From Treponemataceae bacterium (lineage in GTDB: Bacteria > Spirochaetota > Spirochaetia > Treponematales > Treponemataceae): a stretch of DNA of 49,448 bases. Where the stretch lies: NCBI GenBank assembly GCA_024685655.1, contig JAIKVO010000227.1, forward strand, positions 1 to 49,448, written 5' to 3'. Below, one piece after another: positions 1 to 9,507 of the stretch. Made by a program: the position numbers and the translations under genes. Numbering within the stretch: position 1 is the stretch's first letter; each line of letters begins with the position of its first letter. The notes under the pieces were generated by a model. The model was not told where the DNA came from and made no database searches. It worked only from the letters and a program-made list of their open reading frames with translations.

Positions 1-339
1 CTAACGGCGCGAAGCGACGTATAAGCTGACAAAAAACCTGCTTTTTTGTGGTTTGAAGTATCAAAACTGTACCCCAGGTTAGCGATTGGAGCCGCGCCGT
101 TAGGCGGCCACTGGACTGAGCGAATGTAATGAGCGAGGGAAGCGGCTGGAGCGCGGGTAGCGCGTAACGGCGGAAAGCGCGACCGCCCGACGGGCGGGAA
201 CCGCCATATTCCTGTTCTGAAATTCTGCTATGAATTACCATCTACTACGATTTTTATTGACGATGGAGCTTTTTTTTCGTACCTTTAATGTGTTCACAAT
301 GAACAATTTCAATTTAATTCAACCTTTTGGAGGAAATAT

Positions 340-606
340 ATGAAGGTTACACCATTGGCAGACAGAGTTCTCGTAAAGATCGAGAAAGCAGAGTCAAAGA
401 CTGCAAGCGGAATCATCATTCCGGACACAGCACAGGAAAAAACACAGATTGCGACCGTTGTTGCAGTCGGTGACGATAAAGAGAAAATCAAAGTAAAGGC
501 TGGCGACCGCGTTATGTACGACAAGTATTCCGGTACAGCAGTAAAGATTGACGGAGAAGAGCACCTCATCCTTAAGGCAGCCGATATTCTTGCCGTAATC
601 GCATAA
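340..606 (+). CDS. groS: Co-chaperonin GroES
   Basis: 88-aa [39 protein letters not shown]..., typical GroES; GGAGG ribosome-binding site just upstream. Confidence 0.97.
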   Translation: MKVTPLADRVLVKIEKAESKTASGIIIPDTAQEKTQIATVVAVGDDKEKIKVKAGDRVMYDKYSGTAVKIDGEEHLILKAADILAVIA

Positions 607-658
607 AAAGATTATCAAACTGCCGCAAACGAAAAGGTCTTGCTACAGTTTTTCAGTT

Positions 659-2470
659 TTATTGAAGCGTTTTCAACAAAAGACGTGCCTTGTTGTTGTC
701 CGGGTTAAGCTTGACGCTGTAACCAAGACTAAGCAAGGCATTTTTTTTATCATCATGCACAGCCTGAATATGTCCCATACGATAATGGATTTCAGATGCC
801 AATACAGAATCAGCAGTATGGCCGGCAAGATTTCCATAAAGCTCCAAAGCTTTCTGGTACAATCCCTCGGCGTTGTAGATCGCAGCAAGATTTACAGCAG
901 CAACAATATCATCGATACAGCCACGGTCATAAATATATGTCTCGTACAGTTTCTTAGCTTCATCAACAAGCCCATCGCCAAGGCAGAACCATGCTGCTAT
1001 CATACATTCACGGTCATCGAGCATTGAAGCATTCTCTGCATATGAAGAAGCGCTGATATCATATTTTTCCGACATGTAATTATCAAAAATTCCGCGCGCC
1101 TCATCATTATAATAATTACGGAGCATCCAGCACACAGCAAAATCCGTTAGATATGGATCATGTTTGTTTTCATGACGATACCGCTCCAAAGCATAGAGTA
1201 TATCCTGGCGGCACTCAATTGAACTGGTGTTTCCGCTCAACCACTTTGTCCTAAGATACTCGACATAAAGTTCAGGTCTGTATTCTTTAGAAAGCGAAGT
1301 CTCCATTCGGTAGAGCGCGTCAGAAACCGGGATGGACGGAACTGAATTCTGTCTTTTTTGCTGCAATGTGCTCAGCACGGAATCTGGCTCCGTAATCATA
1401 GAGCCAGATGTTTTAAGCGCGTAGTCAGCATATACGACAAGCCCCTCGTCATAGTCGGGATAAGATGCGCTCATATTCACAAGGATACGGAAAGCACTCT
1501 CCAAATCATCAGAACGAATGGCGTACAAAGCCGCATTGCTATATATCTCTTTTGGAATTGTTTTTTTGGACGAACCGGACGCACCCGCTGCGGAAGAAGT
1601 GGCACTTACCGAGTTTGCCACACCCAAAGAATCATTTATAACCGAAATCCAGTAGTCATCCGCGGATTTATTCTCGCCCGCCATGAGCCACGCATCGGAT
1701 GCGAGCAAAGCCGCATCCTCGATGCTGCCGCACATCTTGCACAAATCAACGCATTCCAGGTAATTGCCTGCGTCATAATTCACAAGCGCCCAAAAATACG
1801 CATACTTCTCGTTCTCAGGCACAACCGGTGTTAAAGCAGCGGCTTTCTTGAAATTACCACGCTGAGCCTCTACAACGGCAGCATCAACGAGCCAGAGCTC
1901 GTTATGCGTGGCTCCAGCTGCCCTCACAAAAAAATCCGTGAAATCTTCTTCTGTAAAAATACTATCAGCGACAGCTCGCCTAAGAATAACCTCTGTATAA
2001 AGCAGAGACCATTTCGTATTGGAAAGCCTGTCTGTATATTTCACAGCTTCAAGAACGTTTCCTTCAGAAAGAAGGATATTAGCATAAACTGCGTTCAATT
2101 CAGGAACTTCAGGCTGTTTTTTCAGGATTTTTTCCACGAATGCTTTGTTTTTCGCATATTGACCGAGTTTAGTATATCTTTTTATGATTGAAAGCTGTTT
2201 TTCCAACCCCATCGCGTTTTCTGCAGCTTTTTCGGTCAGCTTCACAGCGTCTTCAAACTGGTTGCTTTGAATGCATGCATCTATCAGGTTCAACTGTTCC
2301 GAGAATGAAGCATCAGAGTTTTTATTTCCGCAACCAGAAAGACTCAACACCCCGGCAATGCATAAAACTGCAGGAATGAACAATAGAAAGGCAGAAAACG
2401 AAAAAAGCCCGGCAAGCTTTTTTTTGAGAGCCTGACCGGACTGTTTAATTTTCGGGAAGAACAGCACCAT
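659..2470 (-). CDS. TPR-repeat lipoprotein
   Basis: Lipobox LSLSGC after a hydrophobic N-terminus; helical repeats including C-terminal LYGNLAGHTADSVLASEIHYRMGHIQAVHDDKKNALLSLGYSVKLNPDN. Confidence 0.75.
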   Translation of the reverse strand: MVLFFPKIKQSGQALKKKLAGLFSFSAFLLFIPAVLCIAGVLSLSGCGNKNSDASFSEQLNLIDACIQSNQFEDAVKLTEKAAENAMGLEKQLSIIKRYTKLGQYAKNKAFVEKILKKQPEVPELNAVYANILLSEGNVLEAVKYTDRLSNTKWSLLYTEVILRRAVADSIFTEEDFTDFFVRAAGATHNELWLVDAAVVEAQRGNFKKAAALTPVVPENEKYAYFWALVNYDAGNYLECVDLCKMCGSIEDAALLASDAWLMAGENKSADDYWISVINDSLGVANSVSATSSAAGASGSSKKTIPKEIYSNAALYAIRSDDLESAFRILVNMSASYPDYDEGLVVYADYALKTSGSMITEPDSVLSTLQQKRQNSVPSIPVSDALYRMETSLSKEYRPELYVEYLRTKWLSGNTSSIECRQDILYALERYRHENKHDPYLTDFAVCWMLRNYYNDEARGIFDNYMSEKYDISASSYAENASMLDDRECMIAAWFCLGDGLVDEAKKLYETYIYDRGCIDDIVAAVNLAAIYNAEGLYQKALELYGNLAGHTADSVLASEIHYRMGHIQAVHDDKKNALLSLGYSVKLNPDNNKARLLLKTLQ

Positions 2471-2485
2471 ACCTATATCTACACT

Positions 2486-2902
2486 CTAGATTTTCAGCGT
2501 TTTTCTCACGTTATCAAGAACTGCATTTACGAACTTATATGACTCATCGGTTCCGAATTCTTTGGAGATATCAATTGCCTCGTCAATAATAATCGTAGGA
2601 TGTATATCTTTCTGGAACAAGAGCGAATACACGCTTATACGCAAAATAGCCAGATCAACCTTATTAAGCCGCTCGAAATCCCAGTTAATCAGGTGTTTCT
2701 TTATAACTTCATCGATCTCGCCACAGTTCTCTATAGTCCCAGAAATCAAAAGACGAGTAAAAGTATCGCTTTCCTCATCCATGCGTTCTTTTGTTTCCGG
2801 GCTGACCCACTCAAATTTAAGTAAATCTTCAAGCTCCATACCGGAAACATCCCATGAGTACAGAGCCTGAAAAGCAATTATACGACCTTTTCGCCTTGCC
2901 AC
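2486..2902 (-). CDS. nusB: Transcription antitermination factor NusB
   Basis: MARRKGRIIAFQALYSWDVSG...AILRISVYSLLF...IDEAIDISKEFGTDESYKFVNAVLDNV is a NusB signature. Confidence 0.95.
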   Translation of the reverse strand: MARRKGRIIAFQALYSWDVSGMELEDLLKFEWVSPETKERMDEESDTFTRLLISGTIENCGEIDEVIKKHLINWDFERLNKVDLAILRISVYSLLFQKDIHPTIIIDEAIDISKEFGTDESYKFVNAVLDNVRKTLKI

Positions 2903-2908
2903 TTACTG

Positions 2909-3997
2909 TTACCAACCTTCAAGAAGAGTATCAAGAGCTGAACCAGTCTTCATCATCTGATAGTTGGTAGAAGTACGAAGCTCATCGCAAATTTCCTGAG
3001 TAGCCTGATTGAAATACTCAGACATCTTCTGCTGAGAAACATAGTTGCGAATGTATTCGTATACGGTTGTCGTCGATTCCGGCTGAACGATGTCGCTGAG
3101 CTCAAGAAGCTTCGCTGGATACAAAGCACGGATTATATTGAACTGATAATCAGTAGAAGTGTCTTTTATTTCGTCAACGTTTCCAACAGAGCGTGTGAAA
3201 AATTTCAACAAATCCTGATATGTAATACCGAGCTGCGTCGCAGCCTGGGAGTTCTTGCTAATAAACATATCACCGGCCTGGAATCCTGATTTTGGATCTG
3301 TCATCTTTATCTTAAGCTCATCCAAGGTGACTTTTTTTGCTATTACATCATTATAAAGGCTCTCAGCAAGCTTTTTTGCCGCACTAGCATCGCTTCCTTT
3401 CGGAACAATCACGAAAAAAGCCTTCATTATATCGTTCTGATAGAAACTCTGTTTGTTCATCTCGTAATATGCGCGGATTTCCTCGTCCGTGGCGGAAACA
3501 GCCGCAAATTCGTTCTGTTTTACGGTCATTATGTACTGCTGCGCCATATACTGATTTTTAAGGAAAACTTTGTAATCTTCGACAGACATTCCAAGCTGAG
3601 CCTGGAAAAAGTCATCAAGACTCATATTGTACTGCTGCTTGACGAGCTGGGTGAAATCGGCTTCTGTAACAGTCTGCCCCACCTGACTAGAAAGCGTCTG
3701 GATATAAAGCTCATAAGCTTGAGTATCGGTAATACCCATACCCATTTTTGCCGCTGCCTGCAGAATAAGTTTCTCGTTGATAAGTGAGTCAAGAATCTCT
3801 TTTTTCTGCTCAATGGTGAAAGAAGACATGCTTGTCTGTTTCTTGTAAACTTCACAACGGTCTTTAAGCTGCTTTAGCGTAATTGTCTCCGCCTTATTAA
3901 GCTTGACCGTCGCAAGTGGCTGAAGGTTTGTCTGCGCAAAAAGTGCTGCCGTCGAAACAAAAATCGCGGCAAATACAGTAATAATGCGTTTGTTCAT
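2909..3997 (-). CDS. SurA-N/peptidyl-prolyl isomerase-like exported protein
   Basis: Signal peptide MNKRIITVFAAIFVSTAALFAQ; SurA-N-like KKEILDSLINEKLILQAAAKMGMGITDTQ. Confidence 0.7.
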   Translation of the reverse strand: MNKRIITVFAAIFVSTAALFAQTNLQPLATVKLNKAETITLKQLKDRCEVYKKQTSMSSFTIEQKKEILDSLINEKLILQAAAKMGMGITDTQAYELYIQTLSSQVGQTVTEADFTQLVKQQYNMSLDDFFQAQLGMSVEDYKVFLKNQYMAQQYIMTVKQNEFAAVSATDEEIRAYYEMNKQSFYQNDIMKAFFVIVPKGSDASAAKKLAESLYNDVIAKKVTLDELKIKMTDPKSGFQAGDMFISKNSQAATQLGITYQDLLKFFTRSVGNVDEIKDTSTDYQFNIIRALYPAKLLELSDIVQPESTTTVYEYIRNYVSQQKMSEYFNQATQEICDELRTSTNYQMMKTGSALDTLLEGW

Positions 3998-4328
3998 ACT
4001 ATCTTCCTTAAACTAACAGGATAAGGTGATTCACGAAAAAATCATACTTTGTAAACCACCTGTTTTTTCTTTATAATGTCCGGCAGAAGCAGACGCTTAC
4101 TAACTGCCTGTAACACTTTGTAAACATATTAATCGGCAAAATGTTACAGACACAAAAGCATCTGCACCGTCTTTTTTGCAATTTTTTCCGAGAGTCTGAA
4201 ACTCACGAAAGCTAAGCGAAACTCGCGGAGCGCATAGTTCGCAAGGGGCAAAACTATCTGGCGATCCTAGCCAAACCCCGCCCCAAAGCGCACGCCACAA
4301 AACTCACGCTCGCTAAACTCAAGAAGCC

Positions 4329-6125
4329 CTACTCGATTACAGCCCTGATTCTGCGGACACCCGCTGATGACGACTGCTCTTTCGTAATCTTGAAGTGACC
4401 GATAAGCCCAGTGTGCTCAACGTGCGGACCACCGCAAACTTCCTTGCTGAACCAGTTGTCTTTAGGACCAATCGTGTAAACCTTGACATCCTCGCCGTAC
4501 TTGTTCGCGAACAAAGCACGCGCGCCTTCTGCCTTGGCTTTCTCCAGGCTCATAATTTCCATTGTGACCGGCAGGTCTTTCTGAATCTGCTCGTTTACTA
4601 TATCTTCGGCTTTTTTCACTTCTTCTGGAGTCATAGGACGCTCAAAAGTGAAGTCAAAGCGCATACGCTCGTTGTTGATGTTAGAACCTTTCTGCGCAAC
4701 CTGATCGCCAAGAATATTGACAAGAGCCTGCTGCAAAAGATGCGTCGCCGTGTGGTACTTCGTCGTAATCTCTGACTGCTCGGCAAGACCGCCCTTGGCT
4801 TTTCCTGCATCGAGCGACTTTGACGCTTCCTGATGCTTCTTCTCGGCTTCCTTAAAGCCCTCAACATCAACAGTAAAGCCGTTCTCCGCACCAAGCTCCT
4901 GTGTAAGCTCAAGCGGGAAACCGAATGTGTCGTACAGGCGGAAAGCAACCTTGCCGCTTATCTCTTTTTTCGGGTTCTTCATAAGGTTCGGAAGAAGTTT
5001 CTGGAACTCAGCCTCGCCTTTTTTCAGCGTGTCGCGGAAGCGGTCTTCCTCTGCCGTAAGTTCTTTCTTAACTTTATCGGCATTCTGATCAAGCTCAGGA
5101 TAAGCATTCTTAAAGTTCGCGATAACCGTCTCCGCAATATCAGCAAGGAACGCTTTGTCAATGCCGAGCTTCATTCCGTGGCGCACAGCCCTGCGGATAA
5201 GGCGGCGCAAAACGTAGCCCGCTCCGAGGTTCGACGGAGAAACGCCCCTCTGGTCGCCCAGAATGAACGTGCTCGCGCGAGAATGGTCAGCAATAATGCG
5301 GACGGAAACGTCTTTTTCCGCGTCGCTGCCATATTTGTAGCCCGAAAGCTCCTCAATCTTTGCGATAATCGGCTGGAAAACTTCCGTAAGATAAACGGAG
5401 TTCTTGCCCTGAAGAATACAGTTCGTGCGTTCCAAGCCCATACCTGTATCTACGTTCTGTTTTGGCAGCGGCACGAGCGTCTTCTCGTCGATGCGGTTGT
5501 ACTGCATGAAAACGTTGTTCCAAATTTCCATCCAGTTCGCGCTGTCAGTCCCCTTATTGGAACCTTCCGGCGGCAGTCCCTCGCCTACCCAGTAGAAAAT
5601 TTCGGTGTCAGGACCGCACGGACCTGTCGGACCAGCCGCCCACCAGTTGTCGCTTGCAGGAAGATACGCAATCTTGTCGGCAGGCATACCGTTGTCTTTC
5701 CAGTAACCGGCCGCCTCCTCGTCGCGGGGAGCATTCTCGTCGCCAGCAAAAACCGTGACGCTTATTTTGCACGGATCAAGCGCGAGCCAGTCCTTGCTTG
5801 TAAGGAACTCGTAGCTGAATGCGATAGATTCTTTCTTGAAGTAGTCGCCGAGCGACCAGTTGCCGAGCATCTCGAAACATGTAAGGTGGCTCGGGTCGCC
5901 AACCTCGTCGATGTCGCCGGTGCGGATACATTTCTGGTAGTCCGTAAGGCGTGTTCCGGCAGGGTGCTTTTCGCCCAAAAGATACGGAACGAGCGGGTGC
6001 ATACCGGCTGTCGTAAAAAGAACGGATGGGTCATTCTCAGGAATCAGTGATTGACCTGAAATCTCAGCATGATTTTTCGATTTGAAGAACTCTATGTACT
6101 TAGAGCGTAATTCGTTAGCAGTCAT
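4329..6125 (-). CDS. alaS: Alanine--tRNA ligase (short form)
   Basis: SLIPENDPSVLFTTAGMHPLVPYLLGEKHPAGTRL, GLERTNCILQG, KYHTATHLLQQAL, VCGGPHVEHTG; 598 aa, ends after the editing domain. Confidence 0.97.
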   Translation of the reverse strand: MTANELRSKYIEFFKSKNHAEISGQSLIPENDPSVLFTTAGMHPLVPYLLGEKHPAGTRLTDYQKCIRTGDIDEVGDPSHLTCFEMLGNWSLGDYFKKESIAFSYEFLTSKDWLALDPCKISVTVFAGDENAPRDEEAAGYWKDNGMPADKIAYLPASDNWWAAGPTGPCGPDTEIFYWVGEGLPPEGSNKGTDSANWMEIWNNVFMQYNRIDEKTLVPLPKQNVDTGMGLERTNCILQGKNSVYLTEVFQPIIAKIEELSGYKYGSDAEKDVSVRIIADHSRASTFILGDQRGVSPSNLGAGYVLRRLIRRAVRHGMKLGIDKAFLADIAETVIANFKNAYPELDQNADKVKKELTAEEDRFRDTLKKGEAEFQKLLPNLMKNPKKEISGKVAFRLYDTFGFPLELTQELGAENGFTVDVEGFKEAEKKHQEASKSLDAGKAKGGLAEQSEITTKYHTATHLLQQALVNILGDQVAQKGSNINNERMRFDFTFERPMTPEEVKKAEDIVNEQIQKDLPVTMEIMSLEKAKAEGARALFANKYGEDVKVYTIGPKDNWFSKEVCGGPHVEHTGLIGHFKITKEQSSSAGVRRIRAVIE

Positions 6126-6294
6126 AATCAGCTATTTTAGATACCGACGGCAGTTAAGTCAATAGTACGGCATAAGGATAGGGGAAAGCATTCCCCTCGG
6201 CGGCACACGGTTGCCGCCTACCCCTTCCAGCGGGGCAAACTAATCCAGTTTAACCCCCGCAACGCCCCCAGCTTCACAAAAGAGCCGTTTCCGC

Positions 6295-6714
6295 TCACGG
6301 CTTCACGGTGTTTCTTGCCTTGTTTTTCAGCTCTTCAAGCAAAGCTTCCCTGTATTTTTTTGGCACATAAACTTCGACAACAGAACCATTATCAAGGCTT
6401 ATAAAAATCATGTTCTTTTTTATTGTCGCGTTTGATATTTTGGAAAACTCAATCAAATCAGGGTCATACAAACCTTGCTTCGCACCTGCCGCTATAATCA
6501 GACCGCCAGGTGCCTCTTTTACATAAAACGCCGGAGTTCTGAAATAACCAAAAATGAACACCAGAACAGAAACGAGCAACAAGCAAAACGGCATTAAATT
6601 CTGCGGAAATGGCTCATTTCTCGACATAACAAACTGCCCTATAGTCACAACAAAATGCCCGCACGATATCCCTATCGCACCTAGTAATTTACTTCGTTTG
6701 ATTGTCATGTGCAT
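6295..6714 (-). CDS. Small membrane protein of unknown function
   Basis: 139-aa ORF with two predicted TM segments and a soluble C-terminus. Confidence 0.6.
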   Translation of the reverse strand: MHMTIKRSKLLGAIGISCGHFVVTIGQFVMSRNEPFPQNLMPFCLLLVSVLVFIFGYFRTPAFYVKEAPGGLIIAAGAKQGLYDPDLIEFSKISNATIKKNMIFISLDNGSVVEVYVPKKYREALLEELKNKARNTVKP

Positions 6715-6891
6715 GCTCCTACTTTTTTGATACTTTTAGTATAAAGCATATCACCTAAAAAGCAAGTGGCTTTGGTAATGCCGCAAATTTTTAGTATCGG
6801 TGGTTATACAAATCAGGGCTTCTTTTATCTGTGATGAGTGGCAAAAACATTTCGAAGAGATTTCTTTTTACTGCTAGTTTTACCTGCAAAC

Positions 6892-6951
6892 AAAAAAAAA
6901 TGTCCAAACTCTAACAGAGCTAAAAAATACTCTCAGAGGCTGGACATTTTT
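6892..6951 (-). terminator. Rho-independent terminator downstream of the 6989-7894 gene
   Basis: Minus strand AAAAATGTCCA...TGGACATTTTTTTTT with internal CTCTGAGAG/CTCTGTTAGAG. Confidence 0.75.
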
Positions 6952-6988
6952 GTAACTATAGGTGATGTATTTTTCTTACCAAAAATAC

Positions 6989-7894
6989 TTATTCATTTAT
7001 TACAATAACAGATATACCACCTATATCGCTTCTTCGCACATCCTTTATTGTACCATTTACTTCATAAACAGAACCAGATGTACCACCTGTCATTATTCCG
7101 TCAATAGTCTCTGCCGGTGTCAATGAGATAACATCATCATTGTTCGTATAGACAAATACACTTGAATATGTCGGAATCTTTATACCAATATTATCTTTTT
7201 TGTATCCACTCAAAGTTTTTCCATTAACCGAATAGGAAAATTCTTCATGTTTGGTATCTTCATCAACAGATGTTACATTTAGTTGTAAGCATATTCTTCT
7301 TCCTATAATTTCATAATCACTAATGAATTTCTTGAAAACTAATGCAGAATTGTTTGCTATACAATTCAATATAATAGGTGATGTTACCGCTTTATTAAGA
7401 TTCTGTGTATACTCATCATCTGACCAATTTGCAATTCTTAATAGAATTTCTGCCTTCATTTGCTTTGCATATTCAACAGCGACTTTTTCCGAAGTTTCAT
7501 ATGAAGATCCTGACTTAACTTTTTTCAAATCCTTATCACAAGCATATGATGACATATCCGTCAAATCAATCTTAAAATCATCACCTTGTTTTGTTACCGT
7601 ACATGTGAAATCATATCTCGTCAAACCTACTATATTTCCTACAACGAAACTTGCAGTAAACACGTATTTCTCATTCGTAACATCAATCGACACAAAGTAT
7701 GGATCATATATAGTCCAAGAATCTGATTTCTCTGTCGCAAAATTGTAAACACCAGATATCAGTTTTCTATCTCCCAACGAAAGGGCAGACACATCTACTG
7801 AATCAGCAGACGATGAGGCTCCTCCTGTCGATAAGCACGAAGTAAAAACAGACAGTAAGCATACTATCAATCCAACAGTTAAAAATCTTTTCAT
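6989..7894 (-). CDS. Hypothetical lipoprotein
   Basis: MKRFLTVGLIVCLLSVFTSCLSTGG lipobox; 301 aa. Confidence 0.7.
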   Translation of the reverse strand: MKRFLTVGLIVCLLSVFTSCLSTGGASSSADSVDVSALSLGDRKLISGVYNFATEKSDSWTIYDPYFVSIDVTNEKYVFTASFVVGNIVGLTRYDFTCTVTKQGDDFKIDLTDMSSYACDKDLKKVKSGSSYETSEKVAVEYAKQMKAEILLRIANWSDDEYTQNLNKAVTSPIILNCIANNSALVFKKFISDYEIIGRRICLQLNVTSVDEDTKHEEFSYSVNGKTLSGYKKDNIGIKIPTYSSVFVYTNNDDVISLTPAETIDGIMTGGTSGSVYEVNGTIKDVRRSDIGGISVIVINE

Positions 7895-8045
7895 ACAAGT
7901 CCTCCAAAATTATTTACTAGAAATAAACTTTTCAAGAAATAGTATAAAACAGATATTTATTTTTGTATAGATTGTATATACTTTTTTATGCTTTATATAT
8001 TTCACATCTATGTAATCTTAATATAATTTCCTTGAAAATAATATA

Positions 8046-8366
8046 ATGCAGGATTTTGAGATACGGATGCGTGTTGCAGAAAACATCCGCACGCTTCGCA
8101 AACAAAAAAAATATACTCAATTTCAATTGGCAGAAAAATCAAATCTGTCTGAAGCTACTATAAAAAGCATTGAATTAGCACATTCTTATCCAGAAGAAAA
8201 AACTCTCTCGCAAATTACTGAGGCTTTAGAAATTGATGTTGTGAAACTTTTTATGCCAGTTGGTGAGTCATTCAGAAAAAACAAAGAAATCGCAGCTCGA
8301 CTAAAATCTGCGATTGCAAGCGATGTACGGGACTATGTGAATGAAGTTTTGCGGGAGTTTGACTAG
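8046..8366 (+). CDS. XRE-family helix-turn-helix regulator
   Basis: RVAENIRTLRKQKKYTQFQLAEKSNLSEATIKSIELAHSYPEEKTLSQITEALEIDVVKLF. Confidence 0.9.
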   Translation: MQDFEIRMRVAENIRTLRKQKKYTQFQLAEKSNLSEATIKSIELAHSYPEEKTLSQITEALEIDVVKLFMPVGESFRKNKEIAARLKSAIASDVRDYVNEVLREFD

Positions 8367-8769
8367 ACTAAAAATACACACGGCTCGTTATAAAACGGAA
8401 GAAGTTCATCGTGCGTAATCAAATACATGTTTTCGGCTTTTGCCTGGCTTATAAGCATTCTGTCAAAGGGATCTTTATGCGAACGGGGTGCATCAGGTGA
8501 GTAAGAAAGTGTTTTCAAAAAAAGAGCATGTTCAGGCAGTATAGGAAGACACTTCATTCCTGCTAATTCACAAAGCTCAAATAATTTATCACCAGAGATA
8601 GGGAACTCTTCCTTCGATTTTAGATATTTAATCTCAGTTTCCCAAATATTAATAGAACTAAAAAAAATCTCGTTGTCAGGATTTTGAATAATATCCAAAT
8701 CCTGATGTGTCAGCTTTTTTTGTTTGTATGAATCCAAATTATTAAATGAGTATCTAATAAGACTCTCAT
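8363..8769 (-). pseudogene. VapC-like PIN-domain toxin, frameshifted at an A7 tract (complement of T7 at 8715-8721)
   Basis: ATG at 8769 (ATGA overlap with the upstream antitoxin stop) encodes MRVLLDTHLIIWIHTNKKS*; the +1-nt frame continues KLTHQDLDIIQNPDNEIFFSSINIWE...HKDPFDRMLISQAK...LITHDELL. The tracked start at 8812 is artefactual. Confidence 0.8.
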
Positions 8770-8999
8770 AAATAATCCTCAAATTCTTCCGCAACAACAT
8801 CATCACCAGCATGGATATCTTCTGGATATTTAAACATACCTTCTGCCAAACCTATTTTAATTTCGTTTGTCTTAGGTTTTTCTTTTTGAGCATTAATCAT
8901 CATCAATTTGTACTGCAAAAGCTGAACATATTTTGCAACTTCTTCCAAATATTCTTCGGGAAGTGTTTTCAACTGCTGCACTAATCGCTCATATGACAT
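8766..8999 (-). CDS. Antitoxin-like protein (DUF2281-like) partnered with the PIN gene
   Basis: MSYERLVQQLKTLPEEYLEEVAKYVQLLQYKL...; stop overlaps ATG of the PIN gene. Confidence 0.65.
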   Translation of the reverse strand: MSYERLVQQLKTLPEEYLEEVAKYVQLLQYKLMMINAQKEKPKTNEIKIGLAEGMFKYPEDIHAGDDVVAEEFEDYL

Positions 9000-9072
9000 G
9001 ATAAACCTCCATGCATTTTAAAGATAACACAGAATTGGAAATTTTACTATAAAAAGGTCTTATCAATTCCGC

Positions 9073-9507
9073 TCACTTATACTCAACGAGGTCGAATGTC
9101 TGAAAGATTTCAAAATCGGCTGGATTCGCCGTCCAGAGCTCTGTTACACCGGCTTCTGCGAAAGAAGCTGCCATGTGGGTGTCCTGAATGCGTTTACGGC
9201 CGAGTTTGTACATGTTCGTCCAAAGAAACGCGCGCTTAAGTGAATTATCATCTGGGTAAATAACTTTCACCCTCTCCTGATCCACCCAAAACCAAGTGCG
9301 CTCAATTGCCTGCTCCATTGTAAGCGGTGAAACAAACCGGCGTGAATCCGTTATAACATGCTGGAATTCAAGAAAAGTCTGATTAAAAATGACAAGCACT
9401 GAATGCTTTTCTTTAAGCCATTTCTCGAACAGCTTTACAGCACCATTGTGGCGCGGCGAATCCAGAATCTCCAAGTCTATAAGAAAAGTTGTGTCGATTC
9501 CTACCAA
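9073..9507 (-). CDS. PIN-domain toxin (VapC-like)
   Basis: LVGIDTTFLIDLE...IQDTHMAASFAEAGVTELWTANPADFEIF; likely TTG start at 9507 overlapping the antitoxin stop; the tracked upstream extension overlaps the antitoxin gene. Confidence 0.75.
   Translation of the reverse strand: MVGIDTTFLIDLEILDSPRHNGAVKLFEKWLKEKHSVLVIFNQTFLEFQHVITDSRRFVSPLTMEQAIERTWFWVDQERVKVIYPDDNSLKRAFLWTNMYKLGRKRIQDTHMAASFAEAGVTELWTANPADFEIFQTFDLVEYK

Noticed and set aside
1358-1834. 158-aa + strand ORF
   Set aside because: Lies antisense within the TPR lipoprotein; no supporting motif.
4833-6050. 405-aa + strand ORF opposite alaS
   Set aside because: Shadow ORF antisense to a clearly conserved alaS; composition typical of a reverse-complement reading of high-GC codons.
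8770-8812. N-terminal extension MLVMMLLRKNLRIIYES of the tracked PIN ORF
   Set aside because: Overlaps the antitoxin coding sequence in another frame and lacks the PIN N-terminal motif, which is found intact in the alternative frame.
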